Below the pieces are notes generated by a model. The model was not told the origin of the DNA and did no database searches. It saw nothing but the letters and a program-made list of their open reading frames with translations. From positions 34,936,849-35,000,848 of the forward strand of contig OZ026618.1 of the NCBI GenBank assembly GCA_964020975.1: a stretch of 64,000 nt of DNA. The letters run 5' to 3'. Shown piece after piece: positions 48,901 to 60,900 of this stretch. The stretch is from Hermodice carunculata (taxonomy: Eukaryota; Annelida; Polychaeta; Eunicida; Amphinomidae). The translations under genes and the position numbers were made by a program. Numbering within the stretch: the first letter of the stretch is position 1; every line of letters begins with the position of its first letter.

Positions 48901-51900
48901 TAACTCAATGTGAACAAATGGCAGACAAACTCACAAACAACCATTCACTTATACAAAAATAATGCATGGAAAGATAGTAATGATGAATAGATGACTCTGA
49001 ATTTATAGAAGAAAAGATATTGTTCACCTGAAATGGTGACAATTCATGTGTGCAAGTTAAGACATGGTTACTTTCATCATATTAATGTACCAAGAATGCT
49101 TTTATACTTGAATGAATGGCAAAAAGACTGGGCCACTCTGGGCCTGAGTGGCCCCGTGCATGCAGGATGCCCAAGGCATGCTTAAACACTGTAAAAGTCT
49201 TATCCATAGTACTTCAAATGCCCACTAGGGTCTGTGTAACATCTCGGTCCCATTCCCTTGTGTTCGTACTTATAAGGATTATGATCTCATAAGAAAAGTC
49301 ATTTCACAGTTGGGGGCCCTCTTGTTTGCTGTAACCATGGTAACACATCTGGTGTACAATCAAAATTCAATGCTTAGTCAGATTCTGATCATGTGTGGCT
49401 GAGCAGTCACTTTTCCAGTGAATTGAGGGTCCAAGTGGACAGATATTGCATATAAAACACACAGGTCCGTTTCAAAGTTTTAAGGGGATGTCATCAGTAT
49501 GCGTATCACCTGTTGACTTGGTTGGTCTTACTGCAATACTTCCTGTCAAGTTTTGATGGCTGCCATTCCGTAGAAAATCTCTGACCATCTTTATTTTGAC
49601 AACGTTGACTGGATCGTTTTGAAACTTTCGATGCTGGTGGTGATTCTAGGTAATACTGATAAAGCATGCATGCCCTGATCTTGTACATTACTATGGGCCT
49701 TTGCTTGACATCAACCACACACCTACTCCAAGTTGTGCACCTGTCATGTGACCTCATGTCTACCTCTAATACTGTCCAATATCTGGCAATAACTCCCTGG
49801 TATATGCCGAAAGACAGAGCATTTCCCAACGAACAGACTGGTATCATGCATGTGGATGTGTCAACAACTACATCATGTGGATGTATGTGGCCAACAATTC
49901 ACAACACCACACAGGCACGAACATCTCTTAACTTAAATATACAGAAAGATTGTACAGACAATTGAAATGTACAGTGTGCCTGCAAAATTTAATCTGAAGT
50001 TCATGCGTCAGTCTTACTGGTTCAGTGCAGTCTGCACTCAGGAACACACATGCACTTGGCGTCTCATCAGTCAGTGGGGATTCTCCAGGGTCTATGTCCA
50101 CACTGCCTCTGCTTTGCTGTAATGCAACCAGGATTTCCATCACATGTAGCTGTGACTCCAGCTGCTATGGCTATAAAATTTAGCATTTTTTTTTTTCTTT
50201 TCATTTCAAATTATCTGCATTTGGATCTGAGGAACTTCACGTGTTCCTTGCTTAATATGAAGCTATTTCAGCAACAATCATGAAAGTAATAAAATTACCA
50301 TCTAGCAATTAGATTAACCACTCCTGGCCAGAATACGACTAGTATCAATAGTGTTACTTGGCATGAGTTAATTGGGTACAATGTGCCCACCCCACATTAA
50401 GGAGAGATATTGACCTTTGGCATACATGTATTCCATTAAAATGGGCCTTATCTTGAATACTAACATTTCAAAATCCATTTACCAACTCTGGCCACCTCAG
50501 CAAAATGATCGCATGCAGGACTCATTTCACATTTGCTGTGTGCTTTCATTGTGGAGTCAGGTCAAACTATGTTGAATCGCATTGCATACTTCAACATGTG
50601 CAGCAAGTTGTGGAATTCCCCCCCCCCCCCAACATATTCATGCATATTTCATCAGAAACATGAATTTGTATATATTGAGATAACAGCCTGGCACCTTACC
50701 GTTATACACAATGCCATTCTGTGGGTGCTATTAAATACAGTACTGTGGTTCCCCTCTTGAAAAGCCCCCCCCCCTCGCAAAGAGGCCACCCCCTCTACAG
50801 AGGCCACTTTTCCATGCATCAAGTATGGTACTTTCATTTCACTTTCCCTAAAAGAGGCCATGCATCCCCCTCATCAGGCCACATTTCTGGGGCATCACTT
50901 GGGGTGGCCTCACAAGAGGGGGACCACTATACTTTCTAACATTATACAGAGTCACACAGGGACATGCGCTATTTCCGTTCACAATCTACGTCGGCCCAAT
51001 GACTCACTCACTTGCCATTCTCCCTCTTGTAAAGTACCTCAAAGTATCATTGTGCAATCTTGGTGATCAGAATTGGATATTGAAAGATCCATATTCTCAT
51101 CAAAAAAAGAATTTCTATTTATATGGAACTTATTTAAAAACATTAACACGAATGCCAATTTACATCCAGGCATTTTGGGCAATATGAGAAGGAAAACGTC
51201 ACAATGCAACTGGACTTCACATGCCATCAGGACCTCCAAAAGGTCCATGTAACAAACTACCATATTTCTGTGTGTGCAAAAGTTCGGCCATTAAATCCCT
51301 TGCAAGACAATGCCATATGCATGCGATGTAAAAAGAGCAGGTATAACATTCCATGCTGATGACTTGAGTGTAATTCTTACTGAATCAGTCACATACTGGT
51401 GTTTTAGCATCAGTGCCTCTCCAATCACCTCAGGCAAAGACCCTGGCCTCGCATCAATTGTGCCTTTACCCTGGAATTATGGGAGAACAGTGAAACCTGG
51501 CTTGGAAGGCCATCCATAATAATGAATGCATTGTGGTCTTTTGAGCCAGGTGGCATTGCATCGGTGGTGTAAATTACAAAGCAAAGTGTATCCTAATTTG
51601 ACAAAGTGGGCTTTGAAGTCAGGTGGTTTTTCATTGCAGTCTGGTCACACAAGGCCCAAACTACTGTACTCTCCAGTTAATTGCACTATTTTAGATTTTT
51701 TTTTGGGGGGGGGGGGGAGGGGGTGTTTTCACTTTTTTTTTTTTTCAAAACTGTTTTTGTACAAACTGTATGCATAGACCCATCTCTTCATACTGGTTGT
51801 AATAGATTTGTGAACATATACTTTGTCACAGTGATTAACCTCAAGTCTGCAAGTGGTCAAAAGGCATCTATTCGATGTTCTGGACTATTTCAACAGTAAC

Positions 51901-54900
51901 AAAAAGCAGTTTGGACCAAGATTATAGTTGACACCTATCAAGATTAGATTAGATGACCCAGGTCAACAGCTTTCCTTTGCATGGGTTGGGCACAAAGCAC
52001 CAAACCCACACCAAGGAAAGCTGTTACCTCAGTCTTCATTCAAGGGGGTAAAGGGTTAATGCTCTTTACCATGCCACAGCAAAATGAGCAAAAATTTTCC
52101 CGCAAATCAACTTCCCAGATAGATTAAAAATAACTTTCACACCTTCACTTTTTCTGGAATGACTGATCTAAGAGAAACCAACGAAAGTCAAAATTTTCTT
52201 GTCTCAAGTTTCTTTGATGGTATTGGTTGGGCATATTTGGGAAAATATACACCTAAAATATCTGCTTTCGTGGTGGCGATTTTACAATGAAACGTCATGA
52301 AGATGTATGTTTAACATACAGGTTTTTATGGAGACCTCATTGTATACTGTGTTTTCATAAATTTTCACAAGGCATAAATAATGCCAAATTTTCCCCAGCA
52401 GATCCGGTTTGGGAATATTAAACTCAGGCAATTTTTTGCAGATTGTATGTCGAATGAAAGCTTATATAAAAATTAGTAAAATAAAACTCGAGAAATCCAC
52501 TCTTGGAGTTCATTCGGAAAACTTCAAGCTCGCGAATACAAATAATTATACAGTGTTTCATCAACACATGCAAGTCCTGTTAAACATGAAAAGGAGCCAA
52601 TCAGAAGTTATACTCTGGTATCACACCACTTAATAAGCACGTGGTTAAAGTATGTGATCTACATGCACGTACAATATACTTCAGAGTTACTGTATGAAAT
52701 GATATCCCACAGATACAAGAAAAAATGAAGGGTATAGTGATTTCTTCATCCCGGTGGGCATGCGGATTATATTTTTTCCTTCAAGAGATGGTACAATAGT
52801 GTGTCCATCAAACACGACACGGCATGCCCCTCACATGCAAAATAATAATTGACAGTCACTTCACGTCACCAAAATGTCCAACGCCATAATTTAAGGGCAA
52901 CACACATCCCAAGTAAACTGACTTCAAACAATTCCAAAATCATGCTGATCTTAACCCTTTCCCCCTCAAACCGGCCAAAACTAGCTGGTGGTCAAATGTC
53001 GTCTGCTTCAGTGTTTTCAACTAATTTCAACAGTTATGAAAAACAATTTGACTGAGAAATGTACATGAGACTCATCAAGATCACATGCCAAGGAAAGCTG
53101 TTGACTCAGTCTTAATTCAAGGGGGAAAGGGTTAAAATGAAATATCCATGCAAAACTGTCATCAATGGGGCACATGGGGTTGCGTCAGAAGTTTTCATCA
53201 GGATAATAGGAAGGCAGATGGAGTTATCATAACCGGATGTGACCTCCCTCCACATCCCAACAAACACAGAAAAGGCAACTTCTTGCATGCATTTTGAAGA
53301 TGAATTCCATCATGCAGAGACGTCTGTGTAAAGTTTCTTCATCATAAGTCATGTGATATTGTACATGCCATGAACACGGACATCTTGAAAATAATGATGT
53401 TACACACATTCAGAGATGAGACAAATAATAATCTTACAAGCTCAGCTGATGACAGGCGGTGTGCAATTTCTTCCTCAAAATCTAAATCATAAGTTGACTT
53501 AGACTGCTTTGGAAATGAACCTGCAGAGGGCGCCACGGTTACCCGCAAAAGTTCTGGTGAGTAAGGTGCCTCTGGCACATTCTGGATCCTCTCATCATGA
53601 GCTACCTTGGTACGTCCAGGACTTGACTGAGGAGAGGAATTTGAAGTTGTTCTTGTGTGTACAGCAGGAGAAACATATTGGTCTCCATTCTGTGCCTTGA
53701 CGGCGATGGTTTTCCCTGGTTGTCCGAGAACTGAGCATGTTGATAACTCGAGCGTTGTTCTCACCAGTTCAGCTGAGTGAGGATGCTGAAGCCCACTTTG
53801 TTCCTCATCCTTTGTTCCAAGTTGTCCAAGAAAGGCATTTTTTGATGACTTTGTTATTGTTGCTTTTGCGACATCAACAGAGTGACGGTGCTGGAGTCCA
53901 TTCTCTGCAGCGTTAGCCACCTCAGTTTGTTGCAGAAGTGAATGTGCATCATTCTGTTGTGATACATTTTGGATTATAAACCTTTGAGGAACAAAATTAT
54001 GTCACACAAATTTCAGGAAAATTTTAGTAGCCATGCAGGCAAGTCTTGATCAATCGGTCCGTAAGGAGACTATGCATGTTCATCTTGAGGGTCGTACTTT
54101 GACAAAGTTCTGTGATTGCTGTGATTACAATTGATATGTTTACTTTAACATTGCAACAGCAATGCACACCATGCAGACAGTTACACTGTATCAGTTACCC
54201 AGTGTCCTCAGTTGACAAAGATGCACAATTTTGAGAAGCTGTCAATTTTCTTTCACTTAAGGAAATATATAATCAGGAAGGCAGAAAATGATTACACAGA
54301 AAATCATTAGGTGTCTGCATCATACGAGCAACAGATGGCGATAACTCGGAAGTTCATCTTACAAGAGCGACATGAGCAAACCTGGTCAGAGTATTGTAAG
54401 GGCAGTGAGTTTGTTCGTCTTTACCGTCATGCAAAGAAGTGAACCCCATTACAGGTGAGACAGTTTACACCACCATATATACATGACATATGGAAAGACT
54501 GTGACACACAGAAATTTGTGCAAAAACCCAGCAGCCAAAGTCAAGTAGCTGCAAAATATTCCAGGGAAGTGTTCTCACATACTGTGTGCAGTCAATTATG
54601 CTTTCAGAGCATACATGCTCACACCAGACAATATTCTGACACTGGCAGAAACAATCATTTAATTGACACATTCATGACAGAGCTGCAAACAATCTGCCAG
54701 CCGACATTTCAGAGACTACATAAGCATACGTTTACAACAGATGAAGCCATCTGGGGCCCAGACAACCTAGCTCCTCTGACTGTCAACAGAGAGCAGTGTG
54801 CCATTCAAGTTCCTATGTGCTGGTGGCTCCACCTGTTTGTGGCTTGTTCTTTTTGATGACATGCAATTCACGGCTTGGAAGTCTTCAGAAGCCTGTTTTC

Positions 54901-57900
54901 ACTCATGCAACCACTGAACATGTTTAGTGTACACACTAGAGCCTGACCCAGCATGCATTTTGAAACTGGGTACTCAGAACCCGGTACACAGTACCGATCC
55001 TGAACCGGGCACCGTTCAGGTTCGGTATATGCGATTCAAACATGAAAATGTTTGAAAGGGGTTTATACCTATTACCCTTTTGCAAAGGGGCATTACTGTT
55101 GTAAATGTAATTAAGGTGATTATTGCAACCCATGTGACACACTTGATTGCGAAGTATCCTTTGCTGCATTATTTAAAGTGTATACAAGCACAAAAAGTAA
55201 CTTCAGTGACGTTTTCTTTAACTTTATTGCCAACATTGACAGTGATAACCGGACCCAAACCTTAAGCGACTGTAAAAGCCGAACCCAAGCTGGGCTTCAA
55301 TCCTGAAACCCGGTAAGCTGGGGTTCCGTTGTTGGGGTTTGGTCAAGCTCTAGTACACAAGCAAAACTTATGTATTGAAATCAAAATGTCATGGCAGTAG
55401 TATCAACTCTTTCAGTGGCAGGTTTTGACCGAGTCAACGGCAAATTCATAAATCAAACGACCTAATATCATTGGCCTAGTGACTCATAATCACTGAAAGG
55501 GGTGTATGGGGGAATCCCAGTGCGTGGATACAGGTGATAATTTTGCACTGGGACAAGAAACTAAAAATAAAAGGGCTCCCAGTATGCAAGTACAGTTAAT
55601 AAAAATGCTCAGTGCAGAAAAGGCCTTGAATAGGTAAGGTCAAGATCAGCTGGTTCATGGGGATTCTCAGTAGAGGGCTCTGTAGGCAGGTGGGCTAGAA
55701 ATATGTGTATTTCCATTAGTTTCTTTTGTAATTTGCATCAATGTAACTTTAAAACCACTCTACCTAGAAACCCCAAATTTCTTCTTTTTCCCAAATGTGT
55801 AGCATTTTCGAAAAGAGTCTTATCAGAATAGCATTTTCCAGGAGAGTAATATCTTCTACAGTTTGAATTTGTTTCTCTCTCTTTTTTTTTTTATTTACAC
55901 TGTCTAAAATCAGTACAAAAATCATGAAAGCAGATGACATTTTACTTTCAGTCAATTTTTGCCAGTTTAACTGTTGACCCAAGATTTCCTGCCTTCAACC
56001 TTCAAGACAAATGAACAAAAGTTCCAAAACTGAATCAACAGCTTTGCTTGTCATCATTGAAAACTGTTGACCTGGAGCATGTTATCTTGACAGGTCTTAC
56101 CTACTATTCTTAATCAAACTGTTACTCATAACTGATGAAATTAGCCAAAAATACTGAAGAGGGTAACATCTGACGACAAGCCAGTTTGGGCCATTTTAGA
56201 GGGAAAAAGCCGATGCCATGTAAGTACTGTAAATTAGGGTCAATATAGGTCAGTGGTGGATCATGTACCACAAACCACACAGACACAGGTACATCCTAAT
56301 ACAGCATGCCACAGGAGATAGACCAGGTGTGCTGCTGGATCATGTACAGGGTTAAGAGTTTGTGCTCATGCAAGGTATGTGCCAAGATTGGCCCATGCAG
56401 AGAACTAAATGGTCATTCTTACAGGTTCACTCGAGTCAGGCCCCTGGCCTACATTTTGAGGCTGGCCACTCGTCTCGGGTATAGCCACAAGTTGTCCAGG
56501 AACCTGACGCCCATCAGCTCCCATCTGTAAATCCAAGCAGACCTGGCTTTAGACTGTTGATATTGTCGTAATTGTGCCTAATAGGTACACCATGCATTTA
56601 TCTTGATGGCAGTGTCATTTCCTTTGTACAAAAGGATTACTGAGATCTTGTACAGCAAAACCAGTCGTGAAAGACCATTGATATCAAGTTGTACATGTGG
56701 TCCCTCAAAACAGGTGATATCTCATATAGGAAGGACATCTGTACAAAAAAACCCTGAAAAGTAACAAGCCTGGTATCTTGAGTGGTCCTTTAAAGCAGGT
56801 GGTCCTTCCTTTGGGGTGGTCTCTTCACTCTTTCAGTGCCAACTGTGAATTGAGTCAAACTACTTAAACAAACTGCTCTGAATTGTAATAAGGGTGCTAG
56901 ATTTGTATTCCTTTCATTCAAGTACCAGCATGCCTGTAGTTACATAGAATATAATATTCCAGGTCAACAGCTTTTGACAGTATGCTCTGAGTGCAATGCA
57001 CACCAAGGAAAGCTGTTGACTCAGTCCAAAATGTGGCATTGAGACTGTTAAGACAGGTCCAGTGTATTCCACTGGACTCATTCAGGGCTAATATTGTAGA
57101 CTAAGTCAACAGCTTTTCTGGGCATGCATTGGCTGTAGCTGCACCCAAAGTATACCAAGGAATGTGTTGACTTGGACTATTAATACTCCCTTTCTCCACA
57201 GATATATGTATGGTGCTGGTACTTCATTGAAAGGTCTTTTTAGGAATAATTTGAAGCTGGGATCACAATTCACTGAGCACCACAGTTGTTGTCATTAGCA
57301 TTGGAATATTAACTCTGGCAGTGCCACATTTTGGACTGAGTCAACATCTTTCCTTGATGCATTTTGAGTGCAATGCACCCAAAATGCATCAAGGAAAGCT
57401 GTTGACTTGGACTATTATATTCTAGATAACTGCAGGCATGCCGAGACTTAAATTAGATGAAGGGTCTTTCTACAAGGATCATGAATCATCCTCATTATAA
57501 TTCCGAGCAGTTCACTTTAAATAGTTCAACTTTAGTTGCAGATGGCACTGAAAGACTTGACAGATAAATAGAGTGCCTCATTTGTCTCAACAGTCACCAT
57601 CATGGTTACGCACATATATTACCCAAGTAAAGGCATTAAATATCAAACACCCAGCCTTGCCTCCAACCTGGTCTAAATATCCTGCTTTTATCATGTTACC
57701 ACTCAGCTTTGGCAAGTCCTGCTGGGGAATTGATGAATGACTAAAGTGTATCAAAAATGAGCACACATAAAATATCACATAAAACACTGCACATAAACAA
57801 CATATAAATATCACACTTGTTAAAAAACATAAACATGTAGATGTATATATATACATATAGATATACACAATATATAGATACATATATATATTTCCAGGAT

Positions 57901-60900
57901 TAACACCTCAAACATCAAGAGTGCATCCGGTTTTGAAAAATACTGTTCCAGTAATTGTTAGCAACTGTCAAAAGGTTCTTTGATCAGTTCACCAGACACT
58001 TGTTGTTAGTTGACATTAGAATCAGCCACAACATGTGGTGCCCATGCAAAGGTGCAAAGAGGCCAAATTTCAATGCAACTCTTACAAGGTCATCAGGTGA
58101 CTGTGGAGGTTGATGACGTCGGAGCACGTTGTGTGCTCTGTCAGTTGTGGATGGTCCATAAGACATCTCTGATGTAGTATGAGATGTACCCGCTACTGAA
58201 GCATTTCTTGTCCCAGTACTGTGCTGCAATACACCCAAGCACACATGTGCAGATACACACACCTTTGCTATTATCTTAACTCATTCCATACCGGTCCCTG
58301 ATTTTTCCGTATATTTACCTAGATTTAAGACGACAATTGCATATTTAAATTCTTCATGAAAAGACCTTTCATTCAAGTACCAACATGCCTATAGTCTTAA
58401 GTCAGTGCCAGAACCACTGACCAAGACTTGTGACCATGGTATGGAAAGAGTTAAAGATTAAGCCCTATTTACTTGAGACGCCAATAAACGTATGCAAGTG
58501 CCTCTCATGATCATAGGACATGTGTACTTTTGCTAATTGACTCTTTCAGTGCCAAGTTTTGACAGCTTTCCTTGGTGTAATTAGGGAAATCTGTTGATCT
58601 GGACCACTCTTAACCCTTAATGTGCTGATTTAAGATTGAGTCAACAGCTTTCCTCGGGACACTTTGTGCGCAATCTGCGCAAAGTGTCTCAAGGAAAGCT
58701 GTTGACTAAGACTACTTTTTGCTTCAGACAAGGCTTGCTGGTATGAAAGGTATCTTCATGAGGAATTTGACTCTTTTAACCATTATATGTTTAATGGTAA
58801 TTAGAAAGCAACTATAGCAGTGATTAGCACTTTAAGGGAGGGAAAGCTGTTGATCTGGCCCCTCTTAAGATCCCGCTGTTTGTAGGCATACTGGTTCTTG
58901 ATGGAAAGTCACTTTTCAAACAATTTTGTGTTTTACAAGAAGTTAAGAAAGAATATGAATGCAGCATTATGTCATATCAAAAGCACACTGATTTTGTCGA
59001 AAGTCACAAGGAGAGAGTTAAGGTGCTTATATTTGCGCTTTAAGCTGTAAATCAGATCTATCATTGTAGACCTTTTCCAATGGTTTCCTCAACAGTCATT
59101 GAAAGCCCCCTCAATAAGATCTTATCCAGCAATCATTCAAGGTAGGTAAACCTATACTCCAGAATCCAGTACCAAATGACGGGTTTGTCTTACCTGGCCT
59201 GGTTGGTCCTCGAGCAGCTGACTTCCTGGGCCATAGGACACTGAATGAATGTCAGAATCCACCTCCGTGCCCAGACCTCCATCAGATATATCTGTCCTGG
59301 GCGTTTCTTGAACAGATGCACTGTCCAACAGGCTGCCTGCAGTGTACAATCAAAGCAAAATATTTCTCGAGCATTTTGCTTCTTTGAAGATGAAGGTAAA
59401 ATCATAATGCAATTCATTAGTTTCTGTTCAAATCACCCCCAGATCCTTGGATTTGAAAAGTCATTGACTTATTGCTGTTATACTTCACCCTTTCCCACTC
59501 AAATCACCCCCAAAATGCCCAAATGTAATTTGTCCCCTCTTTAATTGTTTTTACTGAAATTCATGTCAGCAGAAAATATTCTTAGCTGAGAATTCTAGAT
59601 AAGAACCATCATGCTGGTACATTGCAGGTCAATACATTTCTTGTGCATGGGTTTGGCACAATGCGTCTCACCCTTGTCAAGGAAAGCTGTTGACTCAGTC
59701 TTATGCTTCCCCTCTGTACCACCTACTGCGGTACACGTAAAACATGGATTCGCATGAAGGAAAAGGATTCAGTACAATTTAAACTCTTGATCTTTTTCCT
59801 TGCCAACTGCTACAAAAACTCGTGCACTTAAAATCAACTTTTCTGAATTATCATATGGATACTACATCAATATTTGTTGTGAAAAGGCCTTTCATTTAAG
59901 TACCAGCATGGCTATAGTCCTTGTAGAATATAATGCTTCAGGTAAACAACTTTCATTGGTGCACTTTGGGCACAATGCACCCACAATGTGCCAAGGAAAG
60001 CTGTTGACTTAGTCCAAAACTTGGCACTGGAAGAATTAACTTGATACATGTGTTTTTAAATTAATGAATACATCATTCACTATTCATTTTGAAACTCATT
60101 CACTCATCCATGTGCACCAGTTTACTTTCATATTCCTGCATTCCTGCATCAGTTTCACTTTTATATTTTTGGACAACTCTCGCATTTAAGCAGGAGCAGC
60201 AGCAACATTTAGTCTTTTCAAACTTCTGATTTTTTTTAAGAGGTCCTAGAACGTAACTTATTATAATGCAATAAATACAAACACGATTCATAGTTACAAA
60301 TCTAACATCTTAAAGCTGTTGACAGTTGCAACTCATTGATGAAACGTCTCATGACTGCAGAGTGAAACCTCATCTGGACTAAGCTGATCATATTATGTGA
60401 TAATTCATCTCAAGAAAATAGACAATCAGACATTGGTCCTGCTGGTGTAAGTAATCTTCAGTTAACCCTTTGTGTCAGGAAACCTGTATGAAGCCAGAGG
60501 AAGCCTAAAAATGTGAGATACAGCTCTTTGAAATGGTACAATGTTACTACTTTCTTGTCATAAGTGAACTGGTCAACCATACACAATTGTTGAGGAGTCA
60601 TATCTCTGCATGTAATAGTTTTTATGGTCATTCTTATCACTATTATTTGCAAGGTAAATGTCCTTATTAGAGAGAGCTGGACTTAAAAAAGCTAAATCCA
60701 AACATAGTATCTCTGAAATAAACAGTTTTAAAAGACTTATGTTTGCTCTATCCTTTTTTTTTTTAATGCACGGATACTTGTATGGATAAAAGCACAAATG
60801 AAGTATTTCAAAGTAAACTGGTGTATATGTACGAGTGAATATTTTAAGTTGAATACAGACGTATTCAACAATTAATAGGAATTGTATCAAGTTTTATGAA

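Noticed and set aside
54357-54363. GTAAGATG donor-like site on the minus strand
   Set aside because: The nearest usable acceptor would give an exon of only 19 bp.
54455-54856. 133-codon plus-strand ORF inside an intron of the unrecognised gene
   Set aside because: No recognisable domain, no splice or promoter context, and composition like the surrounding intron.
57668-57718. 51-bp phase 0-0 candidate exon of the unrecognised gene (DLPKLSGNMIKAGYLDQ)
   Set aside because: The acceptor lacks a pyrimidine tract and the donor GTTGGA is weak; a chance open frame of this length is common.
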